A DNA stretch of 64,000 nt from Sapria himalayana (lineage: Eukaryota > Streptophyta > Magnoliopsida > Malpighiales > Rafflesiaceae), in the NCBI GenBank assembly GCA_029783825.1, contig JAREIK010000801.1:8159571-8223570 (forward strand), in the 5' to 3' direction. Shown here piece after piece: positions 60,901 to 64,000 of the stretch (the stretch's first letter is position 1; the number at the start of each line of letters is the position of its first letter). The notes under the pieces are model-generated. The model saw only the letters and a list, made by a program, of their open reading frames with translations. It was not told the DNA's origin and made no database searches. Both the position numbers and the translations under genes were made by a program.

Positions 60901-62789
60901 AGTATTCTAGAGTTGTTTTGCATTTGCGTCCCTCATAATTGATGGTTTCCATGTCAAATTCAGTTCTTGGACAAGATGCCTTTGGAGGATGCGCTGCCTG
61001 TAGCTGTGCTGCCTTCCACTTCTCTCACTTGTATGGTTCCTCCTTGGTTTTCCCAAGACCCATTGCCACCTTATCTCCCACCTCAAGGCAAGTTTTTATT
61101 ATTCTTTGTTTGTTTATTTGATAAGCATGAGTATCCTTGAGCCATAGTAAGTTTGGGCATGGTTTAAGGTGTGACTTGAACCCATGACATGGAATTGCTT
61201 CCCAACTGCTCCAATAAAGCCCAGAGGGACATTTTTTAAATTCATATTAATCATACACCTTGTGTTGCATGGATTTGGGCGAGAATAATATTAAGATTAT
61301 TGATCACCTGGGAAGTACTTGTGTTGTTTGCATCTGTTAGATGTCATATCTTGGTGTGATGATACTTTTATTCATTCAAGAGTAATAGGTCTCATGTTCG
61401 AGATTCATATAACTCTAACATAGTTTTTTTATTATTTTTAAAGAGCAAGGCTATTGAGATATTAGTTCCAATTAGATTCCACCCTAAAACTGTGCGTACA
61501 ACTTTCATACGTGGTGATTGTGTTTGAGATTCATCTGTTGAAGGTCATGTCTTGAAATGATAACAAGTATCTTCATCCAAGGGTAGTATGTCTCATGTTC
61601 GTGACTCATCCAATACAATCTCTAACTTTTGAGATTAAGGCTGACAAGATATTAACTCCAATTAGATTCCATGATAAAAAAGTGGGTACGACCTCTATAC
61701 ACCTCATGGGTAATATCTATCTGGGCAAAATAATATGGAGATGATTAATCATCTAAGAAGTCATTTTGTTTTATGTATCTGTTGAAGGTCATACTTTAGA
61801 GTGATGATGAGTATTTTTATCTAATGGTAATATATCTCATGTTCGAGACTCATCTAATATTGTTTTTTTAATTTTTGAGAGTAATGATGCTGAGATATTA
61901 ACTCTCCAACTAGATTCCATGCTAAAATAGTGGGTATGGCCATACATCATATGTCTTACATGTATTTGAATGAGAATAATATTAAAATGATATATCACCT
62001 GGAAAGTTCTTGTGCTGTGAGTGTCTATGGATACGACCTTCATACACCTTGTATGCTACATGTATCTAGGCAAGAATAATAATAAAATGATTAATCACCT
62101 GGGAAGTATTTGTGTTATATGTATCTGATGGAGATTATGTCTTAGTGTGATGATAAGCATCTTTATCCAAGAGGAATAGGTTTTATGTTTGAGACTTGTC
62201 AGTTAAAACAGTATGACCTTCATACACCTTGCGAGAGATATATGTATTTGGGCTAGAATAATAGATGACAAGTATGTATAGAATAATTGAGATGATTGAT
62301 CACATAAGAAGTTATTGTTTAGTATGTATTTGTTAGAGATGATACCTTAGTGCGATGACAAGTATTTTCATATAAGAGCAATAGATCTCCATGTTCAAGA
62401 CTTATCAGATACAATCTCATTAATTTTTGAGGGTTAAACTGTCAAGATATTATCATATACATTCCATGCTAAAATAGTTGGTGCAACCTCCAATTGCAAT
62501 ATCAGCCCTCAGCTACAATTTTGAGGTAACAAGATTGGGCGAGCATGATCTTATCATATGTTTTGTTTTGTTGTTTTAGGTGCCTTGGGGTGCATCATAG
62601 GGCAAACACAAAGCGCATCTTTTTCGTAAGTTCAATTTCATAATTGGGGATGTTTTAGAAATCACTCAGGAGATTCATCTTCAGCTCTCTCGTTATGCTG
62701 AAAAACTATTGGAATTTTTTTTTTTCCATAGGAGCGTCGTCCAATTACATGGCCCTGTCGCATCTCTTGGTGGGAATCCTTTTGCATGA
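17504..62789 (+). CDS. AGD14: ArfGAP domain protein, AGD14-like (spliced, 5' partial)
   Basis: Predicted GTPase-activating protein for ARF small GTPases, acting on membranes of the trafficking system. Eleven exons: 17504-17565, 17682-17769, 17863-17924, 18040-18136, 32025-32444, 48514-49152, 49826-49894, 50047-50130, 60964-61087, 62580-62625, 62732-62789. Phases agree across all junctions, giving about 582 residues. The ArfGAP domain occupies roughly the first 80: C-T-T-C is the second zinc-finger cysteine pair and S-G-I-H-R supplies the arginine finger four residues later. The long tail is Ser/Asn/Gln-rich, as in the plant AGD14 group, with N-P-F-D and a terminal N-P-F-A. Exon 1, with the first cysteine pair, was not found. 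All introns are GT-AG except one GC-AG. The family is about 650 residues from memory, so only a little is missing. The alternative donor at 49949 would add 18 residues. Confidence 0.9.
18137..19459. other. Start of 13.9-kb intron, unassigned AT-rich DNA
   Basis: Begins with donor gtaatg at 18137. A/T-rich, with a (TTA)n run at about 18787-18813. No gene or element ends recognised. The whole intron runs to 32024. Confidence 0.5.
19460..21850 (+). repeat. Composite repeat, copy A (GC-rich head, AT-rich body)
   Basis: Head starts tagatgtcaaatgggttgtg, matching the hAT-like terminus, then GC-rich wording to 19620. The body shares landmarks in the same order with copies at 36887 and 52165: a word like aagtggtgagtgggtacaca near 20558, tcatatatgaaaagattatc at 21081, and a terminal part with agtgagtccaaattatag near 21675. 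A further terminus-like gccacctcta occurs near 21590. No protein frame recognised. Confidence 0.55.
21851..22289. other. Unassigned AT-rich DNA
   Basis: Short A/T-rich segment between two repeats; nothing recognised. Confidence 0.4.
22290..22730. mobile_element. GC-rich hAT-like repeat copy
   Basis: GC-rich island with family wording (gcccgacatcatggcacc, ggcccagcacggcaagag, ggaccgtgtcgggttggg) and a right end cacttgtcacctttagta near 22715-22731, close to the family terminus. Left end not fixed. An open frame at 22439-22621 is fortuitous. Confidence 0.55.
22731..23585. other. Unassigned AT-rich DNA
   Basis: A/T-rich sequence without recognised features; ends with attat (23581-23585), the left target duplication of the copia element that follows. 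Confidence 0.45.
23662..23706. repeat. (AT)n microsatellite within 5' LTR
   Basis: About 22 AT units between the conserved ccaccaca and gggtttgtgtatt words of the 5' LTR. Confidence 0.9.
23831..27794 (+). pseudogene. Copia gag-pol relic inside the 23586-28047 element
   Basis: Domain order is readable through stops: integrase core from about 25120 (I-H-L-D-V-L, then F-I-N-D-Y-T), the W-G-E-T-V-L-I-A-N-F-L-like block at about 25500, the Y-x-G-K-D-K region near 25660, and reverse transcriptase from about 26640 (K-I-Y-M-Q, then K-N-L-Y-D-L-N-Q in place of the usual S-L-Y-G-L-K-Q). The RNase H end lies before 27600. Every block carries stops, so no product is expected. Confidence 0.8.
27880..27921. 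repeat. (AC)n microsatellite within 3' LTR
   Basis: About 20 AC units at the position where the 5' LTR of the same element carries (AT)n. Both are followed by a gtgtatt(t/c)tgaaaat word. Confidence 0.9.
28053..29034. other. Unassigned AT-rich DNA
   Basis: A/T-rich intron sequence after the copia element. An open frame at 28279-28530 has no recognisable similarity and biased composition; it is not called a gene. Confidence 0.45.
29035..29287. mobile_element. GC-rich hAT-like repeat copy, decayed
   Basis: Less AT-rich island with repeated gtgggctagcact (29091 and 29141 regions) and a right end ttttgacatctctaa at about 29268-29283, matching the family terminus. Left end not found. Confidence 0.5.
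29288..32024. other. End of 13.9-kb intron: mostly unassigned, small tandem repeats
   Basis: Holds a possible hAT-like left end ggaggtgtcaaatgggc at about 30270, a (TC)n run at about 30786-30806, two imperfect direct copies of a roughly 73-base unit at about 31076-31200 (tgtcactattttatggc, then tgtcactattttttggc), and a purine-rich tract at 31240-31325 whose open frame is Lys/Arg/Glu-rich only because of composition. The acceptor ttttttttgtag ends at 32024. Confidence 0.5.
31797..31932. repeat. Tandem duplication just upstream of an exon
   Basis: Two copies of a roughly 60-base unit containing tgctcagtcctagctgacca and ending tatgccatta, at about 31801-31858 and 31875-31930. They lie about 95 bases before the exon acceptor at 32024. 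Confidence 0.8.
32025..32444 (+). CDS. AGD14: ArfGAP exon 5 in window (Ser-rich tail)
   Basis: Clean 140-codon exon, phase 0 at both ends, acceptor after a poly-T tract and donor gtaaag at 32445. It begins D-P-V-C-E-E-V-D-T-R-R-A-N-S-Y-H-S-Y-S-Q and continues S-P-P-Y-D-F-Q-Y-E-I-R-R-Y-G-K, the block that follows the ArfGAP domain in plant AGD14 proteins. It ends V-V-Q-H-Q-K. It is separated from its neighbours by introns of 13888 and 16069 bases. Confidence 0.92.
32541..36003 (+). mobile_element. Ty1-copia retrotransposon with both LTRs, shortened and decayed
   Basis: 5' LTR 32541-32756 and 3' LTR 35811-36003 both start tgttgagtttttt and end gagggYatt plus three bases. A tggtattgg primer-site-like word follows the 5' LTR and gaaggaggg (polypurine tract) precedes the 3' LTR. 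Flanks gtcct (32536-32540) and gtctt (36004-36008) form a 4-of-5 matching target duplication. Internal fragments include reverse transcriptase near 34950 (L-Y-V-D-N-I-I-I-L-G-D-D-Q) followed by Q-T-K-F-Q-M-K-Y-L. It begins about 97 bases after an ArfGAP donor site. LTR wording matches the 23586 element, so they belong to one family. Confidence 0.82.
32930..33115 (+). repeat. Minisatellite, 52-56 base unit, about three copies
   Basis: The unit contains gttagtagctttggttttcc and tggcaatatgggtttttg; copies start near 32975, 33027 and 33083. It sits in the leader/gag region of the copia element and makes overlapping open frames on both strands that are not genes. Confidence 0.8.
36009..36227. other. 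Unassigned AT-rich DNA between copia elements
   Basis: About 220 bases between the 3' LTR of one copia and the next LTR; no features recognised. Confidence 0.4.
36228..36760 (+). mobile_element. Copia LTR plus primer site and truncated leader
   Basis: An LTR of 216 bases (36228-36443) begins tgttgatgtgtgattttg and ends taaca, the same length as the 32541 LTR. The primer site tggtatcaaag follows at 36444. The leader or gag beginning continues to about 36760 and then stops; no 3' LTR was found. The open frame at 36538-36741 is in this leader and is not recognised. Confidence 0.7.
36887..39180 (+). repeat. Composite repeat, copy B
   Basis: GC-rich head from agaggtgttaactgggccca (hAT-like terminus) to about 37160, then the AT-rich body shared with copies A and C. 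Shared landmarks are tactttgatgttatgttag near 37592, ggtaggagtgtatacagag near 38164, tcatatatgacgaggtaatc at 38520, and a tail with the Leu-rich pyrimidine tract near 39080-39130. Confidence 0.55.
39181..39635. other. Unassigned AT-rich DNA
   Basis: No features recognised apart from short T runs. Confidence 0.4.
39636..40015. mobile_element. GC-rich hAT-like repeat copy
   Basis: Contains catgttgggcatgccaat and tcaggctagggctgcccagc and ends aagttgacacctcta at about 40009-40022, a good match to the family terminus. Left end not fixed. Confidence 0.55.
40016..40994. other. Unassigned intron DNA
   Basis: Less extreme in base composition than its surroundings but without coding pattern or repeat ends. 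Could be original intron sequence. Confidence 0.4.
40995..46858 (-). mobile_element. Ty1-copia retrotransposon on - strand with both LTRs, decayed
   Basis: LTRs at 46684-46858 (5', on the - strand) and 40995-41158 (3') share the start tgttaYacat, the block ctcaatRtcatacaRYcaata and a tail of aataaataata. Abutting the 5' LTR at 46672-46683 is gctctgatacca, the exact reverse complement of tggtatcagagc, the tRNA-Met primer site. Integrase-like text lies on - at about 44950-45600 (I-H-L/N-L-D, then F-F-I-D-N-F-T, later N-N-I-type decay) and the RNase H end at about 41310-41400 (I-I-F-H-E-Q-I-K-Y-I-E-I-D). Frames are broken throughout. No clear target duplication was found. Confidence 0.8.
42800..43165. 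repeat. Minisatellite, 105-base unit, two full and one or two partial copies
   Basis: Copies start gatgaggtgtacaagtc at 42937 and gatgaaatatatgagtt at 43042, a period of 105 bases (35 codons), with partial copies before 42937. The open frame at 42943-43191 therefore shows a 35-residue repeat, but this follows from the period being divisible by three. It lies inside the - strand copia element. Confidence 0.75.
46859..48165. other. Unassigned AT-rich intron DNA
   Basis: No recognisable protein or element ends. An open frame at 46867-47127 lacks similarity to anything recognised and is not called. Confidence 0.4.
48170..48350 (+). repeat. tRNA-like SINE copy upstream of ArfGAP exon
   Basis: Order matches 17221-17400: gtatgatgataagtatattc, then ctcatgtttgagacttatta, then gggataaaactatcgagata and ttaatttcttctagatt. 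It ends about 165 bases before the acceptor at 48513. Confidence 0.6.
48514..49152 (+). CDS. AGD14: ArfGAP exon 6 in window (Ser/Asn/Gln-rich tail)
   Basis: 213 codons, phase 0 at both ends, acceptor cttcacag at 48513 and donor gtaagt at 49153. Begins G-T-A-S-S-A-S-V-A-S-F-D-S. It contains two near-repeats of T-I/S-I-N-L-F-Q-F/L-P, then N-G-W-A-T-F-D, which is characteristic of the plant AGD14 tail. Without splicing at 49153 the frame runs to a stop at 49249-49251, so intron retention would give a truncated protein. Confidence 0.9.
49153..49825 (+). other. 673-base intron, GC-richer than other introns
   Basis: Donor gtaagt, acceptor tgtacag. Internally repetitive around gattcatggttc (about 49584, 49613 and 49669). 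Open frames on both strands are compositional. Possibly a small insertion, but no ends were found. Confidence 0.5.
49826..49894 (+). CDS. AGD14: ArfGAP exon 7 in window
   Basis: 23 codons, T-W-N-A-F-D-N-L-A-T-C-F-P-A-E-N-Y-K-Q. Acceptor tacag at 49825 and donor cag|gtagca. The frame stays open to 49948, where gcg|gtttga is a weaker donor that also leaves phase 0; the longer form would add V-A-A-C-V-A-T-S-P-K-E-Y-S-V-F-S-M-A. Either reading joins the next exon in frame. Confidence 0.75.
50047..50130 (+). CDS. AGD14: ArfGAP exon 8 in window (N-P-F motif)
   Basis: 28 codons, E-P-E-S-Y-A-I-H-R-R-T-S-N-P-F-D-V-P, ending A-S-T-M, with acceptor ctgcaaaag and donor gtatgt. N-P-F is the usual ligand of EH domains in endocytic proteins; the N-P-F-D-x-P context is conserved in the AGD14 group. 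Confidence 0.87.
50131..50899. other. Start of 10.8-kb intron, possible GC-richer SINE-like segment
   Basis: At about 50305-50430 there is an unusually balanced-composition segment with gggtagtccaattggtgggg, cagagacccacaactcctct and ggatggggatagccctgctc. The first word resembles a pol III A-box but no clear B-box follows. A fourfold aaattca repeat lies at 50817-50846. The rest is AT-rich and unassigned. Confidence 0.4.
50900..51700 (-). pseudogene. Copia reverse transcriptase relic
   Basis: On the - strand the sequence at about 51330-51420 reads M-C-R-L-Q-K-I-F-Y-G-L-K-L-S-P-R, the counterpart of the conserved K-S-L-Y-G-L-K-Q-S-P-R-A-W block, followed at about 51210-51260 by a decayed L-V-V-Y-x-x-x-I-L. 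Stops break the frame. LTRs were not found. The region 51700-52160 upstream on the same strand may be more of the element. Confidence 0.65.
52165..54710 (+). repeat. Composite repeat, copy C
   Basis: GC-rich head at 52165-52500 (ggcatgttgggttgtgtagg, ggccactagccaggcagctc) followed by the shared AT-rich body: atttcaatgctacattag near 52830, gtaagtggtgagactatata at 53398, tcatatataatggggtaatc at 53933, aagtatgtccaaattattg near 54540. Same orientation as copies A and B. Confidence 0.55.
54711..55259. other. Unassigned AT-rich DNA
   Basis: Nothing recognised. Confidence 0.4.
55260..55445. mobile_element. GC-rich hAT-like repeat copy, internal part
   Basis: Family wording (cattgggctaggcatgtgg, gggtgctagcccagtatag, gaccatgttggccccaacac) in AT-rich surroundings. 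No terminus identified. Confidence 0.45.
55450..56580 (-). pseudogene. Copia gag/integrase relic
   Basis: Read on the - strand from about 56170 downward the frame gives P-H-D-D-L-R-Y-F-I-I-F-I-N-N-Y-A, the counterpart of the integrase D-D-Y-S-R block, and further on a decayed N-G-E-F to E-R-K-H-R series. Stops are frequent. It could be the internal part of the element whose primer site is at 59059. Confidence 0.6.
56581..57200. other. Unassigned DNA with a C-rich tract
   Basis: AT-rich apart from a run of C7-T-C3-T-C7 at 57110-57128. Confidence 0.45.
57110..57128 (-). other. Possible G-quadruplex motif
   Basis: The - strand reads G7-A-G3-A-G7, which supplies at least four G-tracts of three with one-base loops. 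It stands out sharply in AT-rich sequence. Folding or function is not shown. Confidence 0.5.
57400..57760 (+). pseudogene. Ty3-gypsy gag relic
   Basis: With frame changes the text reads N-I-H-V-D-V, then T-F-D-V-Q-L-N-S, then F-L-D-W-R-K-D-V-V-H-H-F-E, which follows the plant gypsy gag block F-D-G-x-L-D-P-x-x-F-L-D-W-L-x-x-M-D-x-F-F-E. About 160 bases on, S-I-E-E-Y appears. No integrase or LTR found nearby. Confidence 0.5.
57761..59058. other. Unassigned AT-rich DNA
   Basis: Includes an echo of 56870-56950 at 58290-58370 (agtggagtaaggaagttgat versus aagtggagcaaggaggtcgg, each followed by a tttttcaa-catcatctctt word), so part of the region is duplicated about 1.4 kb apart. No gene recognised. 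Confidence 0.45.
59059..59285 (-). repeat. Copia LTR with adjoining primer binding site
   Basis: gctctgatacca at 59059-59070 is the exact reverse complement of tggtatcagagc, the tRNA-Met primer site. Two bases further the LTR starts tgttgag at 59073 (the 3' end on the - strand). The other LTR boundary lies near 59285, where the reverse-transcriptase element to the right ends. The primer site implies that an element extends leftward from here. Confidence 0.65.
59286..60180 (-). pseudogene. Copia RNase H relic
   Basis: On the - strand at about 59400-59590 the frame reads V-K-A-E-Y-I-S-T-S-L-A-T-S-Q-A, then L-C-D-N-K-S-T-T, then H-S-R-T-K-Y-I-T-L, the conserved end of copia polyproteins (A-E-A-E-Y ... 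C-D-N-x-S-A ... H-x-R-T-K-H-I). I-F-T-K-S-I follows near 59300. The block A-x-S-K-H-L-I-T-M-Y-A-L-P-K lies near 59745. Stops are present. Confidence 0.75.
60181..60963. other. End of 10.8-kb intron, unassigned
   Basis: Words such as ctgagtaagcataacaaaat near 60564 echo atgagtaagcataacaggat near 56557, so the two regions may derive from the same copia gag. Acceptor tcaaattcag ends at 60963. Confidence 0.4.
60964..61087 (+). CDS. AGD14: ArfGAP exon 9 in window
   Basis: 41 codons plus one base: F-L-D-K-M-P-L-E-D-A-L-P, then P-P-W-F-S-Q-D-P-L-P-P-Y-L-P-P-Q. The W-F-x-Q-D-P block is conserved near the C-terminus of the group. It leaves phase 1 and has the non-canonical donor caag|gcaagt, an ideal GC-type splice site. 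Taking a GT donor further on would run into intron wording, and the next exon fits only this phase. Confidence 0.87.
61088..62579 (+). other. GC-AG intron, 1492 bases
   Basis: Donor gcaagt at 61088, acceptor ttgttttag at 62579. The flanking exons join in frame. Most of it is the tandem array described separately at 61240-62500. Confidence 0.8.
61240..62500 (+). repeat. Tandem array of SINE-like tRNA-related units
   Basis: Five recognisable units with B-box-like centres at about 61388 (ggtctcatgttcgagattc), 61589 (tgtctcatgttcgtgactc), 61833 (atctcatgttcgagactc), 62179 (ggttttatgtttgagactt) and 62384 (gatctccatgttcaagact), spaced 201, 244, 346 and 205 bases. Each is preceded by a gtgtgatgataagtatctt-like word (A-box-like) and followed by gatattaactccaattagat and ccatgctaaaatagtgggt. 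Between units lies atgattaatcacctgggaag. All units are in sense with the gene. Confidence 0.8.
62580..62625 (+). CDS. AGD14: ArfGAP exon 10 in window
   Basis: 46 bases from phase 1 to phase 2, reading G-A-L-G-C-I-I-G-Q-T-Q-S-A-S-F-S across the junctions. Acceptor ttttag and donor gtaagt. Confidence 0.82.
62732..62789 (+). CDS. AGD14: ArfGAP terminal exon
   Basis: Reads S-V-V-Q-L-H-G-P-V-A-S-L-G-G-N-P-F-A and stops at tga 62787-62789. G-G-N-P-F plus one residue is the conserved C-terminus of AGD14 proteins and a second EH-binding type motif. Acceptor is a long poly-T then ccatag. Confidence 0.9.
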
Positions 62790-63010
62790 TGATATATGCA
62801 AGGTTTTTATGGAGTGAACCTTTTAATTTTCAGCTGAGATGCACATTTTGTTCTCCTACTGCCGGCATATGCTCTGTTGTTTCATGGTTTATTATTGCTC
62901 GGATAATATTGATATTTGTCTACATGATGACAGTGTACCTTGATGTAGTGTAACTAGAAATAACCACTAGGCCATAATAATAATGCCTTGTTTATCACTC
63001 TAGATTATCA
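62790..63010 (+). other. Probable 3' untranslated region of the ArfGAP gene
   Basis: T-rich and GT-rich sequence after the stop, with ggataatattgatatttg near 62898 and ccataataataatgcc near 62973 as possible polyadenylation signals. End not determined. Confidence 0.45.
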
Positions 63011-63403
63011 ATATTATACTTACTTAGACACAGATCTTCTCTCCATGTAATACGTTGAATGGTTGTTTATATATCTAAATATGCAAAAAAGGTGTACTTA
63101 GATGAATTTCTCATGAAGAATTTGAAAAATAATTATTTTTTTGTATGATTATTATGTGTATTCAAGTCAACTAAAGAGGGGGAACACTTGATTTCACAAT
63201 ATTTTCAAACATGCAATATTATTTGGTGATTGATTTTGCTTGATAATGTCATAATTTATCACTAAAAAAAGATCAAATTTTAACAAATCTAAACATATCC
63301 TCAAATTCCAAAGCATAAAATAAAAAAAGAAAAGAAAAGAAAGCTAAACATATCCTCAAATTCCAGAGCATAAAATAAAAATAAAAGAAAATAAAAAACA
63401 GCA
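63011..63403. other. Intergenic space between convergent genes
   Basis: AT-rich. Includes a 55-base tandem duplication (63289-63395) and probably the 3' untranslated regions of both genes. Confidence 0.5.
63289..63395. repeat. 55-base tandem duplication
   Basis: ctaaacatatcctcaaattc begins at 63289 and again at 63344, each followed by ccaRagcataaaataaaa and an A/G-rich linker. It lies immediately downstream of the RPB6 stop codon. Confidence 0.9.
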
Positions 63404-63639
63404 TCAATGGCCGCCAACTTGCTTCTTCCATGAGTCCTCCACGATGAGTTCATCCACTCCCCAATCTTCATAACTTGAAAATCAAATCAACCCATGTACT
63501 CCTCAACAAAAGGCACATTTTGTAGTTGAATTACATAAAAGTTTTCAAAAACTCAAATTCTGAGCGCATACCTCCCATCAGGCAAATAACGACGAATGAT
63601 GAATGGTATTTTCTTCTCTCGGAGCTCTTTCATTGCAAT
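63404..63639 (-). CDS. NRPB6A: RNA polymerase subunit RPB6, last two exons (5' partial)
   Basis: RPB6 (omega-related) is a small subunit shared by the nuclear RNA polymerases and stabilises assembly of the largest subunit. Exons at 63639-63572 and 63473-63404, joined across a 98-base intron (donor gtatgc, acceptor ttttcaag), give 45 residues: [20 protein letters not shown], then [18 protein letters not shown], ending K-K-Q-V-G-G-H and a stop at 63406-63404. This is the strongly conserved C-terminus of plant RPB6 (about 144 residues from memory), with no frame break. The 5' exons lie beyond the window. Convergent with the ArfGAP gene, 614 bases between stops. A truncated duplicate cannot be excluded. 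Confidence 0.87.
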
Positions 63640-64000
63640 CTTCACCAAAAAAACAACAAAACCTTGGTGATGAGCTATGAAAACATCATCCTCTTGGGCT
63701 TACTTCTACATGTGGGAGAATCTTTTGCACGAACACATATAACTACATTCTTTTTTAAATAGAAAAAACATTTCTTGTAATTTAAAAATACACGTAAATG
63801 TAATGTTGGAAAAAATATATACATCATGATTATTAGAATAATTACATTTTATAATTCCAACAAAGCGTCTCACGTTTGAGAATCATCTGACACAATCTCA
63901 CAAAATGATATATTTTGTGAGATTGTTTAAGTCTCAAGCTCTCCTGTGCTCTAATCCTTACTAGAATGAAAGATATGCTCCATTGCTATACCCTTCGGCA
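63640..64000. other. Probable RPB6 intron with repeat fragments
   Basis: No further RPB6 exon was recognised. A SINE-like word (gtctcacgtttgagaatcat) appears at 63867-63888, matching the family of the 61240 array, and a hairpin follows at 63892-63926. Confidence 0.5.
63892..63926. repeat. Perfect 15-bp hairpin
   Basis: acaatctcacaaaat, loop gatat, attttgtgagattgt. The left arm starts inside a SINE-like word. Could be a small inverted duplication of a SINE end. Confidence 0.8.

Noticed and set aside
61240..62500. CRISPR-like array
   Set aside because: Units are 200-350 bases, diverged, and without short identical repeats and unique spacers; the context is a plant intron.

Overview
The window is AT-rich (clearly above two-thirds A+T by eye) flowering-plant nuclear DNA. 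This rests on a spliced, intron-rich gene for a plant-type ArfGAP, a partial gene for RNA polymerase subunit RPB6, Ty1-copia elements primed by initiator tRNA-Met, and many hAT-type elements. A non-grass monocot with large introns would fit, but the species cannot be named from the sequence alone.

Two host genes can be supported. The main one is an AGD14-like ADP-ribosylation-factor GTPase-activating protein on the + strand. Eleven exons were reconstructed by splice signals, reading phase and remembered family conservation (17504-17565, 17682-17769, 17863-17924, 18040-18136, 32025-32444, 48514-49152, 49826-49894, 50047-50130, 60964-61087, 62580-62625, 62732-62789). They give about 582 codons in one continuous frame, ending in Asn-Pro-Phe-Ala-stop. 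The first exon, with the first zinc-finger cysteine pair, was not found and probably lies upstream of the window. Exons are about 4% of the 45.3 kb span; three introns are 13.9, 16.1 and 10.8 kb. The second gene is the last two exons of RPB6 (NRPB6A-like) on the - strand at 63404-63639, tail to tail with the ArfGAP; 614 bases separate the stop codons.

Layout: 1-17.2 kb is repeat DNA (a decayed copia on the - strand at 0.7-2.9 kb; a tandem duplication at 5.1-13.0 kb whose two copies are each split by a different hAT element; a GC-rich repeat; a copia reverse-transcriptase relic split by a 993-bp hAT element with its 8-bp target duplication). 17.5-18.1 kb holds four ArfGAP exons. The first giant intron holds a copia element with both LTRs and a perfect 5-bp target duplication (23586-28047). 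The second holds another copia with LTRs (32541-36003), a further LTR with primer site (36228-36454) and a - strand copia with both LTRs (40995-46858). The third holds copia and gypsy relics. A recurring 2.3-2.5 kb repeat, a GC-rich hAT-like repeat and a tRNA-like SINE family are scattered throughout.

No new enzymatic system, defence system or intact autonomous element was seen. The unusual features are architectural: SINE copies lying in sense just upstream of three exon acceptors, a GC-AG intron made almost wholly of a tandem SINE-like array, paired LTRs with different microsatellites at the same place, and an LTR that appears shared by two head-to-tail copia relics. All protein-family calls on transposons come from reading decayed frames by eye.
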